A model generated the notes under the pieces. It did not search any database and was not told where the DNA came from. It saw only the letters and a list, made by a program, of their open reading frames with translations. Positions 25,953-34,514 of a stretch of DNA of 64,000 nucleotides are shown here, one piece after another. The DNA is from Clostridia bacterium (GTDB taxonomy: Bacteria; Bacillota; Clostridia; Oscillospirales; Acutalibacteraceae), in NCBI GenBank assembly GCA_030526115.1, contig JAUNDK010000004.1, forward strand, positions 19,910 through 83,909, read 5' to 3'. Within the stretch, counting starts at the first letter, position 1. Every line of letters starts with the position of its first letter. The position numbers were made by a program, and so were the translations under genes.

Positions 25953-28667
25953 ATGGGAAACCAGGTTTACGAAATCATTGACTGCGTTGAGAAGCTCGAA
26001 GCAGCTATTGAGAGAGTCAGAAAGGCTCAGAGCATCTACGCAACATACACTCAGGAGCAGGTAGATAAGATCTTCCTCGCAGCCGCAACAGCAGCTAACA
26101 AGCAGAGAATTGCTCTCGCAAAGATGGCTGTTGAAGAGACAGGCATGGGTATTGTTGAAGACAAGGTTATCAAGAACCACTACGCAAGTGAATACATCTA
26201 CAATGCTTACAGAGATACAAAGACCTGTGGCATCATCGAAGAAGACAAGGAGTTCGGTATTAAGAAGGTAGCAGATCCAATCGGCGTTATCGCTGCTGTT
26301 ATCCCAACAACAAACCCAACTTCCACAGCTATCTTCAAGACACTTCTTGCCCTCAAGACAAGAAACGGTATCATCATTTCCCCACATCCAAGAGCAAAGA
26401 ACTCCACAATCGCTGCTGCAAAGATCGTTCTTGAGGCTGCTATTGAGGCAGGTGCTCCTGAAGGACTTTTCGGTTGGATTGATGTTCCATCCCTCGAGAT
26501 GACAAACACAGTTATGAAGGAAGCTGACATCATCCTCGCAACAGGTGGTCCTGGCATGGTTAAGGCAGCTTACTCCTCCGGTAAGCCGGCTCTCGGTGTT
26601 GGTGCCGGTAACACACCAGCTATCATCGACGACACAGCTGACATCGTTCTCGCTGTTAACTCCATCATCCACTCCAAGACATTCGATAACGGTATGATCT
26701 GCGCATCCGAGCAGTCTGTTATCATCATCAAGGAAATCTACGATGCAGTTAAGGAAGAGTTCGCAAGACGTGGCTGCTACTTCCTCAATCCGGAAGAGAC
26801 AGAGAAGGTAAGAAAGACTATCGTTATCAACGGCGCTCTCAACGCTAAGATCGTTGGTCAGAAGGCTGCCAAGATTGCTGAGCTCGCAGGCGTAACAGTT
26901 CCGGAGGGAACAAAGATCCTCATCGGTGAGGTTGAGTCCGTTGACATCTCCGAGGAGTTCGCTCACGAGAAGCTTTCTCCAGTTCTTGCTATGTACAAGG
27001 CAGAGAACCTCGAGGATGCATTCGCAAAGGCAGAGCACCTCATCGCAGACGGCGGTTACGGTCATACATCTTCCATCTACCTCAACGCTCAGACAGAGCA
27101 GGCTAAGGTTGATGCATTCGCAAAGAGAATGAAGACTTGCCGTATCCTCGTTAACACACCAGCTTCCCACGGTGGTATCGGTGATCTTTACAACTTCAAG
27201 CTCGCTCCATCACTCACACTCGGTTGTGGTTCCTGGGGTGGCAACTCAGTTTCAGAAAACGTAGGTGTTAAGCACCTTATCAATATTAAGACAGTAGCGG
27301 AGAGAAGAGAGAATATGCTTTGGTTCAGAGCTCCTGAGAAGGTTTATATCAAGAAGGGTTGCTTACCTGTAGCTCTTGATGAACTCAAGAACGTTATGGG
27401 CAAGAAGAAGGCATTCGTCGTTACAGACCAGTTCCTTTACAGCAACGGTTATGCAGATCCTATTTTCAAGAAGCTCAACGAGATGGGCATTCAGCACAGC
27501 TGCTTCTTCGACGTAGCTCCGGACCCAACACTCGAGTGTGCTATCAGAGGCGCAGAGCAGATGAAGGCATTCCAGCCTGACACAATCATCGCCCTCGGTG
27601 GTGGTTCCGCTATGGACGCTGCTAAGATCATGTGGGTTCTCTATGAGCATCCGGAAGCAGACTTCATGGATATGGCTATGAGATTCGTAGATATCAGAAA
27701 GAGAATCTACACATTCCCTAAGATGGGTGAGAAGGCTTACTTCATCGCTATCCCGACATCCGCCGGTACAGGTTCTGAGGTTACACCATTCGCTGTTATC
27801 ACAGATGAGAAGACAGGTGTTAAGTATCCTCTCGCTGACTACGAGCTCCTCCCTGACATGGCTATCATCGATACAGATTACCACATGTCCGCTCCAAGAG
27901 GCCTCACAGCTGCTTCCGGTATCGACGCTGTAACACATGCTCTCGAGGCTTATGCTTCCATCATGGCTACAGATTACACAGACGGTCTTGCTCTCAAGGC
28001 TCTCAAGACAATCTTCGAGTACCTCCCAAGAGCATACGACAACGGCCAGAACGATGTTGAGGCAAGAGAGAAGATGGCTAACGCAGCTACTATGGCCGGT
28101 ATGGCATTCGCAAACGCATTCCTCGGAATCTGCCACTCCATGGCTCATAAGCTCGGTGCTTTCCATCACCTCCCACATGGTGTTGCCAACGCACTCATGA
28201 TCGACGAAGTTCTCAGATTCAACGCTTCTGAGGTTCCTGTAAAGATGGGTACATTCTCTCAGTATGATCACCCACACACACTCGCAAGATACGCTGAGGT
28301 TGCTGATTACCTCGGATGCAAGGGCAACAACGATGCTGAGAAGCTCGAGGCTCTCATCGCTAAGATCGATGACCTCAAGAAGTATGTAGGCATCAAGGAG
28401 ACAATCAAGGATTATGTTCCAAACGAGGAAGACTTCCTTGCAAGACTCGATGAGATGACAGAGCAGGCATTTGATGACCAGTGCACAGGTGCTAACCCAC
28501 GTTACCCACTCATGAGCGAGCTCAAGCAGATGTATCTCAATGCTTACTACGGCAACAAGTTCGAAGAGATGAGCTTCCCAAGCGAGGCACAGCTCTCCGG
28601 TGTAGATAAGACAGACGTTAAGCAGTCATTCCGCAGAGCAAAGAACGGAATCAACAAGAACCTGTAA
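25953..28667 (+). CDS. adhE: Bifunctional acetaldehyde-CoA/alcohol dehydrogenase AdhE
   Basis: 904 residues, the normal length. The N-terminal CoA-acylating aldehyde dehydrogenase (residues 1-440) has catalytic Cys in FDNGMICASEQS (about 250). The C-terminal iron-dependent alcohol dehydrogenase (about 455-870) has GGGSAMDAAK and metal-binding His residues in GICHSMAHKLGAFHHLPHG. It reduces acetyl-CoA to ethanol using two NADH in the cytoplasm and forms spirosomes in other species. It starts a likely seven-gene redox operon under a Rex site. Codon use is highly biased, indicating very high expression. Strong AAGGAGG ribosome binding site. Confidence 0.98.
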   Translation: MGNQVYEIIDCVEKLEAAIERVRKAQSIYATYTQEQVDKIFLAAATAANKQRIALAKMAVEETGMGIVEDKVIKNHYASEYIYNAYRDTKTCGIIEEDKEFGIKKVADPIGVIAAVIPTTNPTSTAIFKTLLALKTRNGIIISPHPRAKNSTIAAAKIVLEAAIEAGAPEGLFGWIDVPSLEMTNTVMKEADIILATGGPGMVKAAYSSGKPALGVGAGNTPAIIDDTADIVLAVNSIIHSKTFDNGMICASEQSVIIIKEIYDAVKEEFARRGCYFLNPEETEKVRKTIVINGALNAKIVGQKAAKIAELAGVTVPEGTKILIGEVESVDISEEFAHEKLSPVLAMYKAENLEDAFAKAEHLIADGGYGHTSSIYLNAQTEQAKVDAFAKRMKTCRILVNTPASHGGIGDLYNFKLAPSLTLGCGSWGGNSVSENVGVKHLINIKTVAERRENMLWFRAPEKVYIKKGCLPVALDELKNVMGKKKAFVVTDQFLYSNGYADPIFKKLNEMGIQHSCFFDVAPDPTLECAIRGAEQMKAFQPDTIIALGGGSAMDAAKIMWVLYEHPEADFMDMAMRFVDIRKRIYTFPKMGEKAYFIAIPTSAGTGSEVTPFAVITDEKTGVKYPLADYELLPDMAIIDTDYHMSAPRGLTAASGIDAVTHALEAYASIMATDYTDGLALKALKTIFEYLPRAYDNGQNDVEAREKMANAATMAGMAFANAFLGICHSMAHKLGAFHHLPHGVANALMIDEVLRFNASEVPVKMGTFSQYDHPHTLARYAEVADYLGCKGNNDAEKLEALIAKIDDLKKYVGIKETIKDYVPNEEDFLARLDEMTEQAFDDQCTGANPRYPLMSELKQMYLNAYYGNKFEEMSFPSEAQLSGVDKTDVKQSFRRAKNGINKNL

Positions 28668-28682
28668 TTGGAGGAACCCAAA

Positions 28683-29432
28683 ATGACATTCGATAGAGTT
28701 ATTGCTGTTCGTAACAGAAAGACTATCTACCGTGACAACGATAGATGCTACAAGGTTTTTAACGAAGACTACTCCAAGGCAGATGTTCTCAACGAGGCCC
28801 TTAACCAGGCTCTCGTTGAGGAAACAGGTCTCAACATTCCAAAGGTTCTCGAAGTTACAATGACTGAAGGAAAGTGGACAATTGTTTCCGAGTACATCAA
28901 GGGCAAGACTCTCTCTCAGCTTATGAAGGAAGAGCCGGAGAAGAAGGACGAGTACATTAACCTTCTCGTTGACCTTCAGCTCGACATGCACTCCAAGTCA
29001 GCAAAGAGACTTAACAAGCTCAAGGATAAGATGAACTCCAAGATTGAGGTTTCCGATCTTGACGCAACAACAAGATACGACCTCCACACACGTCTTGAGG
29101 CTATGCCAAAGCACAACAAGGTTTGCCACGGCGACTTCTGCCCATCCAACATCCTCATCGCTGAGGACGGCACACCTTACATCCTCGACTGGTCCCACGC
29201 AACACAGGGTAACGCTTCCGCTGACGTTGCAAGAACATACCTTCTCTTCTACCTCGATGGCGACTTTGATGCAGCTGAGAAGTACCTCAACCTCTTCTGC
29301 ATGAAGAGCAACACTGCTAAGCAGTATGTTCAGAAGTGGATGCCAATCGTAGCAGCTTCCCAGTCCGTAAAGGGAAATGAGAGAGAGCGCGAGTTCCTCC
29401 TTTCCTGGGTAAACGTTGTAGATTACGAATAA
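28683..29432 (+). CDS. Phosphotransferase of the choline/aminoglycoside kinase fold
   Basis: 249 residues. The APH-family catalytic loop CHGDFCPSNIL (about residues 147-157) and the metal-binding YILDWSHATQG are present, along with an N-terminal nucleotide lobe containing KVFNEDYSKADVLNEAL. ATG 28683 is used because GGAGGA lies just upstream; the open frame before it has no better start. It would phosphorylate a small hydroxyl compound such as choline, ethanolamine or a sugar; the substrate is unknown. It sits between adhE and hydrogenase genes with 15-bp gaps and shares their extreme codon bias, so a role linked to fermentation is likely but not defined. Confidence 0.82.
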   Translation: MTFDRVIAVRNRKTIYRDNDRCYKVFNEDYSKADVLNEALNQALVEETGLNIPKVLEVTMTEGKWTIVSEYIKGKTLSQLMKEEPEKKDEYINLLVDLQLDMHSKSAKRLNKLKDKMNSKIEVSDLDATTRYDLHTRLEAMPKHNKVCHGDFCPSNILIAEDGTPYILDWSHATQGNASADVARTYLLFYLDGDFDAAEKYLNLFCMKSNTAKQYVQKWMPIVAASQSVKGNEREREFLLSWVNVVDYE

Positions 29433-29447
29433 TAAGGAGACTTATTT

Positions 29448-29687
29448 ATGAAAGTTACAGTATGTATCGGTTCATCCTGCCACATCAAGGGATCCCGTCA
29501 GGTTGTTGAGCAGCTCCAGTATCTCATCGCAGAGAACAATCTCGGTGACAAGGTAGAGCTCGGCGGAACATTCTGCATGGGCAAGTGCCAGGAAGGCGTT
29601 TGTGTAACTGTTGACGATGCATTCCACTCTGTTTCTCCTGAGACAGTTAAGGATTTCTTCGAGCAGAACATCAAGGCTAAGGTCTGA
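29448..29687 (+). CDS. Thioredoxin-like [2Fe-2S] ferredoxin, NuoE/HydC type, 1
   Basis: 79 residues with the thioredoxin-like ferredoxin pattern: CIGSSC-H near the N-terminus and CMGKC about 35 residues later, four Cys in all to bind a [2Fe-2S] cluster. Such stand-alone domains accompany clostridial sensory and bifurcating hydrogenases and pass electrons between subunits. Ribosome binding site AAGGAG. A near-duplicate gene follows after 99 bp that contain two inverted repeats. Confidence 0.88.
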   Translation: MKVTVCIGSSCHIKGSRQVVEQLQYLIAENNLGDKVELGGTFCMGKCQEGVCVTVDDAFHSVSPETVKDFFEQNIKAKV

Positions 29688-29695
29688 TTTAAACA

Positions 29696-29776
29696 TAAGT
29701 GACATTTGTCACTGACAGATAATTTTGCACTGCCGTTCCTTCCGTTTCGGGGGGAGCGGCTAAAGTGCACAAATGG
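29696..29776 (+). promoter_or_regulatory. Palindrome and strong intercistronic hairpin
   Basis: First, a dyad AGTGACA-tt-TGTCACT at about 29697-29712, similar in form to CRP/FNR-family operators. Then a long stem: GCCGTTCCTTCC / GGGGGGAGCGGC (some G-U) extended by GCAC / GTGC, spanning about 29728-29775, without a T-run. It may be an internal regulatory or mRNA-processing site within the redox operon. Confidence 0.5.
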
Positions 29777-29786
29777 GGTATAGATT

Positions 29787-30035
29787 ATGATTATCCAGAT
29801 TTGTGTCGGATCTTCCTGTCATCTCAAGGGATCGGAAGAAATTGTTGAGCTTCTCCAGAAGTATATTCAGGAGAAAAAGCTCGAGACTGAGATTACTCTC
29901 GCCGGCAGCTTCTGCATTGGCAGATGCAACCGTGAGGGCGTTACAATCCAGGTTGACGATGAAGTTGTAACAGGTGTAACTCCTGCAAATTTCAGAGACT
30001 TTTGGGAAGATAAAGTATTAAAAAATCTTAATTGA
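29787..30035 (+). CDS. Thioredoxin-like [2Fe-2S] ferredoxin, NuoE/HydC type, 2
   Basis: 82 residues, paralogous to the preceding gene: CVGSSC-HLKGSEEIVELL near the start and CIGRC after about 40 residues provide the four Cys ligands. Codon use is less biased than in copy 1, suggesting a different expression level. It ends 14 bp before the start of the sensory hydrogenase homologue, and the two products probably interact. Confidence 0.88.
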   Translation: MIIQICVGSSCHLKGSEEIVELLQKYIQEKKLETEITLAGSFCIGRCNREGVTIQVDDEVVTGVTPANFRDFWEDKVLKNLN

Positions 30036-30049
30036 GAAGAGATATAGAC

Positions 30050-31723
30050 ATGGCTAACTGCTTAACATTAAAAAAATCCAACTGCGTAAACTGCTACAAG
30101 TGTATAAGACACTGCCCTGTTAAAGCTATCCGTTTCTCAGGTGGTCAGGCTCATATTATTCAGAATGAGTGCATCCTGTGCGGAAAGTGCTTTGTAGTGT
30201 GCCCTCAGAATGCAAAGGAAATTTCTTCTGAGGTTGAAAAAGTAAAGGTTCTTATACAGAGCGGTGATCCTGTTGTTGTTTCACTTGCTCCGTCTTTTGT
30301 CGCAAACTGGGACGGTGTAGGTATAGAATCCATGAAAGATGCTCTCAAAAAGCTCGGCTTCTTCGATGCAGAAGAAACAGCCATCGGTGCAACTTTCGTA
30401 AAGCGTGAGTATGAGAGAATGATTTCCGAGGATAAGCAGGATATTATCATTTCATCCTGCTGTACTTCTGTTAATCTTCTTATTCAGAAATATTATCCAA
30501 ACGCACTTCCTTTCCTTGCAGATGTAATCACCCCAATGCAGGCCCACTGCAAAGATATAAAGAAGAGAATACCAAGGGCAAAAACCGTATTTGTCGGCCC
30601 TTGTGTAGCAAAGAAGGACGAAGCCCAGAGATACGAGGGAATCGTAGACGCTGTTCTCACCTTTGAGGAGCTTGAGGAATGGTTTGCCGAGGCAAAGATT
30701 GTTCCGGAGCAGAATATCGTAAAGAATGAAGAGAGCCGCGCAAGATTCTTCCCGACTGCGGGCGGAATTCTCAAGACCATGAGCCAGGAAACAGGCTACA
30801 ACTACATTGCCGTTGACGGTCCTTCCAACTGTATCTCCACATTAAGAGATATTGAGGCCGGAAAAATTCATCACTGCTTTGTAGAGATGAGCATGTGTAT
30901 AGGTTCATGTATAGGCGGTCCTGTAATGAGCAAGAAGCGTTTCTCACCGGTTGAGAATTATCTTGCTGTTGCCAATTTTGCAGGTAAAAACGATTTTGCT
31001 GTTGAACAGCCTGATGAACTCGAGCTCAAGCAGCATTTCGATTACATAGATATGGGTATTGCCATGCCTACAGAAACCCAGATTTCCGCTGTACTCAGAG
31101 AGATGGGCAAGTATAAGCCTTCTCAGGAGTATAACTGCGGTTCCTGCGGTTACGAGACATGCCGTGAAAAGGCAATTGCCGTATGTCAGGGCAAGGCAGA
31201 GGTTTCCATGTGTATTCCTTACATCAAGGATAAGGCAGAGAGCCTCTCTAACACAATATTCAAGAATACACCAAACGGAATTGTCGTTGTAAACGAGAAC
31301 TATGAGGTTCAGCAGATTAACCCATCCGCACTCAAGATTATGAACCTGCGCTATGCTTCCGATATACTCGGCGATCAGCTTGTAAGAATTCTCGATCCTA
31401 AGGAGTTCATTCAGGTTAATCAGTCAGGCACAAGCATTTACAACGAGAAGAAATATCTTGCAGAATACCGCAAGTATGTCGAAATGACAATTGTACCGGA
31501 CCGTGAAAATCACATTCTCCTGTGCATCATGAGAGACATTACAGATCAGGAATCCGCAAGAGAAAGAAAAGAGAATTTAAGCCGTGAAACAGTTGAGGTT
31601 GCCGACAGAGTTGTTGAGAAGCAGATGAGAATCGTTCAGGAAATCGCTTCTCTCCTCGGTGAAACAGCGGCCGAAACAAAGATAGCACTCACCAAGCTGA
31701 AGGAGTCGGTATCACATGAATGA
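30050..31723 (+). CDS. Sensory [FeFe]-hydrogenase-like protein with ferredoxin and PAS domains
   Basis: 557 residues. The N-terminus carries two [4Fe-4S] motifs (residues about 10-60). An [FeFe]-hydrogenase H-cluster domain follows (about 70-350) with the three loop motifs present in variant form: SSCCTSVN instead of TSCCPxW, GPCVAKKDEA, and MSMCIGSCIGG. Next come a short Cys-rich FeS domain (CGSCGYETC, about 365) and a PAS domain (about 400-510), with a C-terminal helix. ATG 30050 is preferred, with AGAAGAG upstream. The architecture matches HydS-type (group C/D) hydrogenases thought to sense H2 or redox state and signal to a partner. The gene overlaps the phosphatase gene by 8 bp. Confidence 0.9.
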   Translation: MANCLTLKKSNCVNCYKCIRHCPVKAIRFSGGQAHIIQNECILCGKCFVVCPQNAKEISSEVEKVKVLIQSGDPVVVSLAPSFVANWDGVGIESMKDALKKLGFFDAEETAIGATFVKREYERMISEDKQDIIISSCCTSVNLLIQKYYPNALPFLADVITPMQAHCKDIKKRIPRAKTVFVGPCVAKKDEAQRYEGIVDAVLTFEELEEWFAEAKIVPEQNIVKNEESRARFFPTAGGILKTMSQETGYNYIAVDGPSNCISTLRDIEAGKIHHCFVEMSMCIGSCIGGPVMSKKRFSPVENYLAVANFAGKNDFAVEQPDELELKQHFDYIDMGIAMPTETQISAVLREMGKYKPSQEYNCGSCGYETCREKAIAVCQGKAEVSMCIPYIKDKAESLSNTIFKNTPNGIVVVNENYEVQQINPSALKIMNLRYASDILGDQLVRILDPKEFIQVNQSGTSIYNEKKYLAEYRKYVEMTIVPDRENHILLCIMRDITDQESARERKENLSRETVEVADRVVEKQMRIVQEIASLLGETAAETKIALTKLKESVSHE

Positions 31724-32888
31724 TCTTTGTACAGATATAGGCTATAAAAGCATATTCCATTACGGAGAAGAGCTGTGCGGAGACCATGTTGAAATCGTAG
31801 AGGAAGATGAGAACTCCACCGTCATCGTTTTAGCCGACGGTCTGGGCAGCGGAGTTAAGGCAAGTATACTTTCCACCTTGACATCCAAGATAATTTCCAC
31901 TATGATGGCTAACGGACTCTCACTCGAGGAGTGTGTAGCGGCAATTGCTTCAACTCTTCCGGTGTGCTCGGTAAGAGGCGTAGCTTATTCAACCTTTTCA
32001 ATTATCCATATAATAAACAACGATACCGCTGAGCTGATTCAGTACGATAATCCTCACATTATCTTCATCCGTGATTTCAAGGTTGCGGATTACCCGAAGA
32101 CAGAGATGAATATCGACGGCAAGAAGATTTACAAATCTTCCATCAGACTTCAGGAGGATGATATTTTCGTTGCCATGAGCGACGGCTGTCCTCATGCGGG
32201 TATCGGTCTCACATATAACTTCGGCTGGAAAATCGATGATATTGCATTATTCATGGAGGCACTTTCCGCCGGTAATTACACAGCAAAGAACCTATCAACC
32301 ATGCTGGTTGAAGAGGTCAACAAGCTCTACGGCTTCGAGCCGGGAGACGACGCCACTGCCTGTGTTGTAAAAATCCGTAAGAGAGTTCCTATGAACATAC
32401 TCTTCGGACCGCCAAGCAGCAGAGACGACAATGACAGAATGATGAGCCTGTTCTTCTCCAAGGAGGGCAAGCACATAATCTGCGGTGGTACAACATCATC
32501 CATCGCATCAAGGTGGCTCGGCAAGCCTATCAAGGCAACTCTCAACTTCACCAAGAGTGATGTTCCGCCAATTGCGGAAATTGAGGGTGTAGACCTGGTC
32601 ACCGAAGGAGTTATTACAGTCAATAAGGTTGTTGAATACGCAAAAGACTACGTAGAGGACAACCTTAAATATGAAGAATGGAACTTCGGACACGACGGTG
32701 CTTCACTTATCTGCCGCCTGTTGTTTGAAGAAGCCACCGACATAAATTTCTATGTCGGACGAGCAGTAAACCCCGCTCACCAGAACCCTGAACTTCCCAT
32801 TAACTTCAACATCAAGATGAACCTTGTTGAGGAGCTCTCAAAGTTCCTGAAGATTATGGGCAAGAGAATCAAGGTCAGCTATTTCTAA
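31716..32888 (+). CDS. SpoIIE/PP2C-type serine phosphatase with an unassigned C-terminal domain
   Basis: 390 residues. Residues about 1-225 form a SpoIIE-like PP2C phosphatase (VIVLADGLGSGVKA; FVAMSDGCPHAG; the metal-site GDDATACVV). Residues about 230-390 form a separate domain not recognised here, starting MNILFGPPSS and containing GHDGASLICRLL. It overlaps the sensor gene, so the sensor probably controls the phosphatase, which would act on a phosphorylated regulator in the cytoplasm. Similar gene pairs occur next to clostridial [FeFe] hydrogenases. Confidence 0.88.
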   Translation: MNDLCTDIGYKSIFHYGEELCGDHVEIVEEDENSTVIVLADGLGSGVKASILSTLTSKIISTMMANGLSLEECVAAIASTLPVCSVRGVAYSTFSIIHIINNDTAELIQYDNPHIIFIRDFKVADYPKTEMNIDGKKIYKSSIRLQEDDIFVAMSDGCPHAGIGLTYNFGWKIDDIALFMEALSAGNYTAKNLSTMLVEEVNKLYGFEPGDDATACVVKIRKRVPMNILFGPPSSRDDNDRMMSLFFSKEGKHIICGGTTSSIASRWLGKPIKATLNFTKSDVPPIAEIEGVDLVTEGVITVNKVVEYAKDYVEDNLKYEEWNFGHDGASLICRLLFEEATDINFYVGRAVNPAHQNPELPINFNIKMNLVEELSKFLKIMGKRIKVSYF

Positions 32889-32913
32889 TTAAGAAAGAAC
32901 GAGGTATAAGAGA

Positions 32914-34344
32914 ATGGCAAAAATCAGAAAGTTCGACACAAAAGTACAGTATCTTAAGTACAAGGTTTTAAGAGAAGTTGCAAGACTTGCATGGAAAGAC
33001 CAGTTACTTGAGCATGTTATGGACATCCCAAAGACAATTGTTCCGGGTAAAGAGCCAACCATGAGATGCTGTGTTTACAAGGAGAGAGCAATTCTCGCCG
33101 AGCGTGTCAAGATTGCTATGGGCGGTAACTCTGATATCCCTGGTATCATCGAGGTTATCGACATTGCATGTGACGAGTGTCCTGCAGCAGGTTACGAGGT
33201 AACAGATTCCTGCCGTGGATGTCTCGCCCACAGATGTGAGGACGTATGTAAGAGAGGAGCTATCTCCTTCGACCACAACCACGTAGCTCACATTGACAAG
33301 AGCAAGTGCGTAGAGTGCGGACAGTGTGCAAAGGTCTGCCCATACTTCGCTATTGCAAACAGAAAGAGACCATGCCAGGCTGCATGTAAGATCAAGGCTA
33401 TCAAGATCAACGAGGAGAACGCTGCTGCTATCGATTACGATAAGTGCATTTCCTGCGGTGCCTGTGTATATCAGTGCCCATTCGGTGCTATCATGGATAA
33501 GTCCTACATCCTCAACGTTGTTGATATGATCAAGAAGAGCAACGCAGGCAAGGACTACAAGGTTTACGCAGTTGTTGCTCCATCCATCTCCAGCCAGTTT
33601 ACATATGCTAAGCTCGGTCAGGTTATCACAGGTATCAAGGACCTCGGATTCCACACAGTTATCGAGGCTGCTCTCGGTGCAGATATGGTTTCCCTCAGTG
33701 AGTCCAAGGAATTAGCAGAAAAGGGCTTCCTCACAAGCTCCTGCTGCCCTGCATTCGTTCAGTTCGTAAAGTCTCAGTTCCCACAGCTTGCTGACAAGGT
33801 TTCTCACAACCTTTCCCCAATGGCTACAATCGCTAAGTACATCAAGGAGACAACTCCAAACGCTAAGATCGTATTCATCGGACCATGCACAGCTAAGAAG
33901 GCTGAGGTTCAGCTCGAGCACGTAAAGCCATATATCGACGCTGTTCTCACATTTGAGGAGCTTCAGGCTCTCTTCGACAGCAAGGACATCGAAATCAGTG
34001 AGCTCGAAGAGGGTTACCTCGACAACGCTTCCTACTTCGGTAGAATCTTTGCTCGTTCCGGTGGCCTCTCCGATGCTGTTGCAGAGGCTATGAAGGAGCA
34101 GAACATCGAATTCGACCTCAAGCCGGTTCCATGTAACGGTATCGAGGAGTGTAAGGTTGCTCTTCTAAAGGCAAGCAAGAATGTTCTCAACGGTAACTTC
34201 ATTGAGGGTATGGCTTGTGTTGGCGGTTGCATCGGTGGTGCTGGCTGCTTAACTCACGGCGAGAAGAACAAGGCTCAGGTTGACATCTACGGTAAAGAGG
34301 CTCTTGAGAAGTCCATCCAGGATGCAGTTTCCATCTTAACCTGA
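32914..34344 (+). CDS. [FeFe] hydrogenase, group B
   Basis: 476 residues. An N-terminal Cys-rich region is followed by two to three [4Fe-4S] clusters (CRGCLAHRCEDVC, CVECGQCAKVCP, CISCGACVYQCP; residues about 95-190). The H-cluster domain has all three canonical motifs: TSSCCPAF, GPCTAKKAEV and EGMACVGGCIGG. It lacks an N-terminal [2Fe-2S] domain, as in group B. The enzyme would evolve H2 from reduced ferredoxin in the cytoplasm. Its codon bias is strong while the two genes before it are ordinary, so it is probably translated most within the operon. A terminator follows. Confidence 0.95.
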   Translation: MAKIRKFDTKVQYLKYKVLREVARLAWKDQLLEHVMDIPKTIVPGKEPTMRCCVYKERAILAERVKIAMGGNSDIPGIIEVIDIACDECPAAGYEVTDSCRGCLAHRCEDVCKRGAISFDHNHVAHIDKSKCVECGQCAKVCPYFAIANRKRPCQAACKIKAIKINEENAAAIDYDKCISCGACVYQCPFGAIMDKSYILNVVDMIKKSNAGKDYKVYAVVAPSISSQFTYAKLGQVITGIKDLGFHTVIEAALGADMVSLSESKELAEKGFLTSSCCPAFVQFVKSQFPQLADKVSHNLSPMATIAKYIKETTPNAKIVFIGPCTAKKAEVQLEHVKPYIDAVLTFEELQALFDSKDIEISELEEGYLDNASYFGRIFARSGGLSDAVAEAMKEQNIEFDLKPVPCNGIEECKVALLKASKNVLNGNFIEGMACVGGCIGGAGCLTHGEKNKAQVDIYGKEALEKSIQDAVSILT

Positions 34345-34383
34345 TAATTAAGCTCAAACCTTAATGATATATACATAAAGATT

Positions 34384-34414
34384 AAGAACTCCTGTTAATT
34401 CAGGGGTTCTTTTT
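34384..34414 (+). terminator. Terminator of the adhE-hydrogenase operon
   Basis: AGAACTCCTG / CAGGGGTTCT with a TTAATT loop, followed by TTTTT. Confidence 0.85.
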
Positions 34415-34415
34415 C

Positions 34416-34433
34416 CTGTTAAAAGATTAACAC
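34416..34433. promoter_or_regulatory. Rex-like operator upstream of the LysR gene
   Basis: CTGTTAA-AAGA-TTAACAC, a perfect TGTTAA / TTAACA dyad with 12 of 14 consensus bases. The LysR promoter TTGAGG (34444-34449), 17 nt, TAAAAT (34467-34472) follows directly. Confidence 0.55.
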
Positions 34434-34514
34434 CGAAAAACACTTGAGGCATTGGGAAAATAGTGCTAAAATAATCAGGTTGAGTATAGCTTATGATTAC
34501 GGAGGTGTTTCAAA

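Noticed and set aside
25806..27170. Long minus-strand open frame opposite adhE (also 9990-11216 opposite oadA and 27363-28277)
   Set aside because: These are by-products of the extreme codon bias of the sense genes; the translations are Cys/Leu/Ser-rich, with no family similarity and no ribosome binding site.
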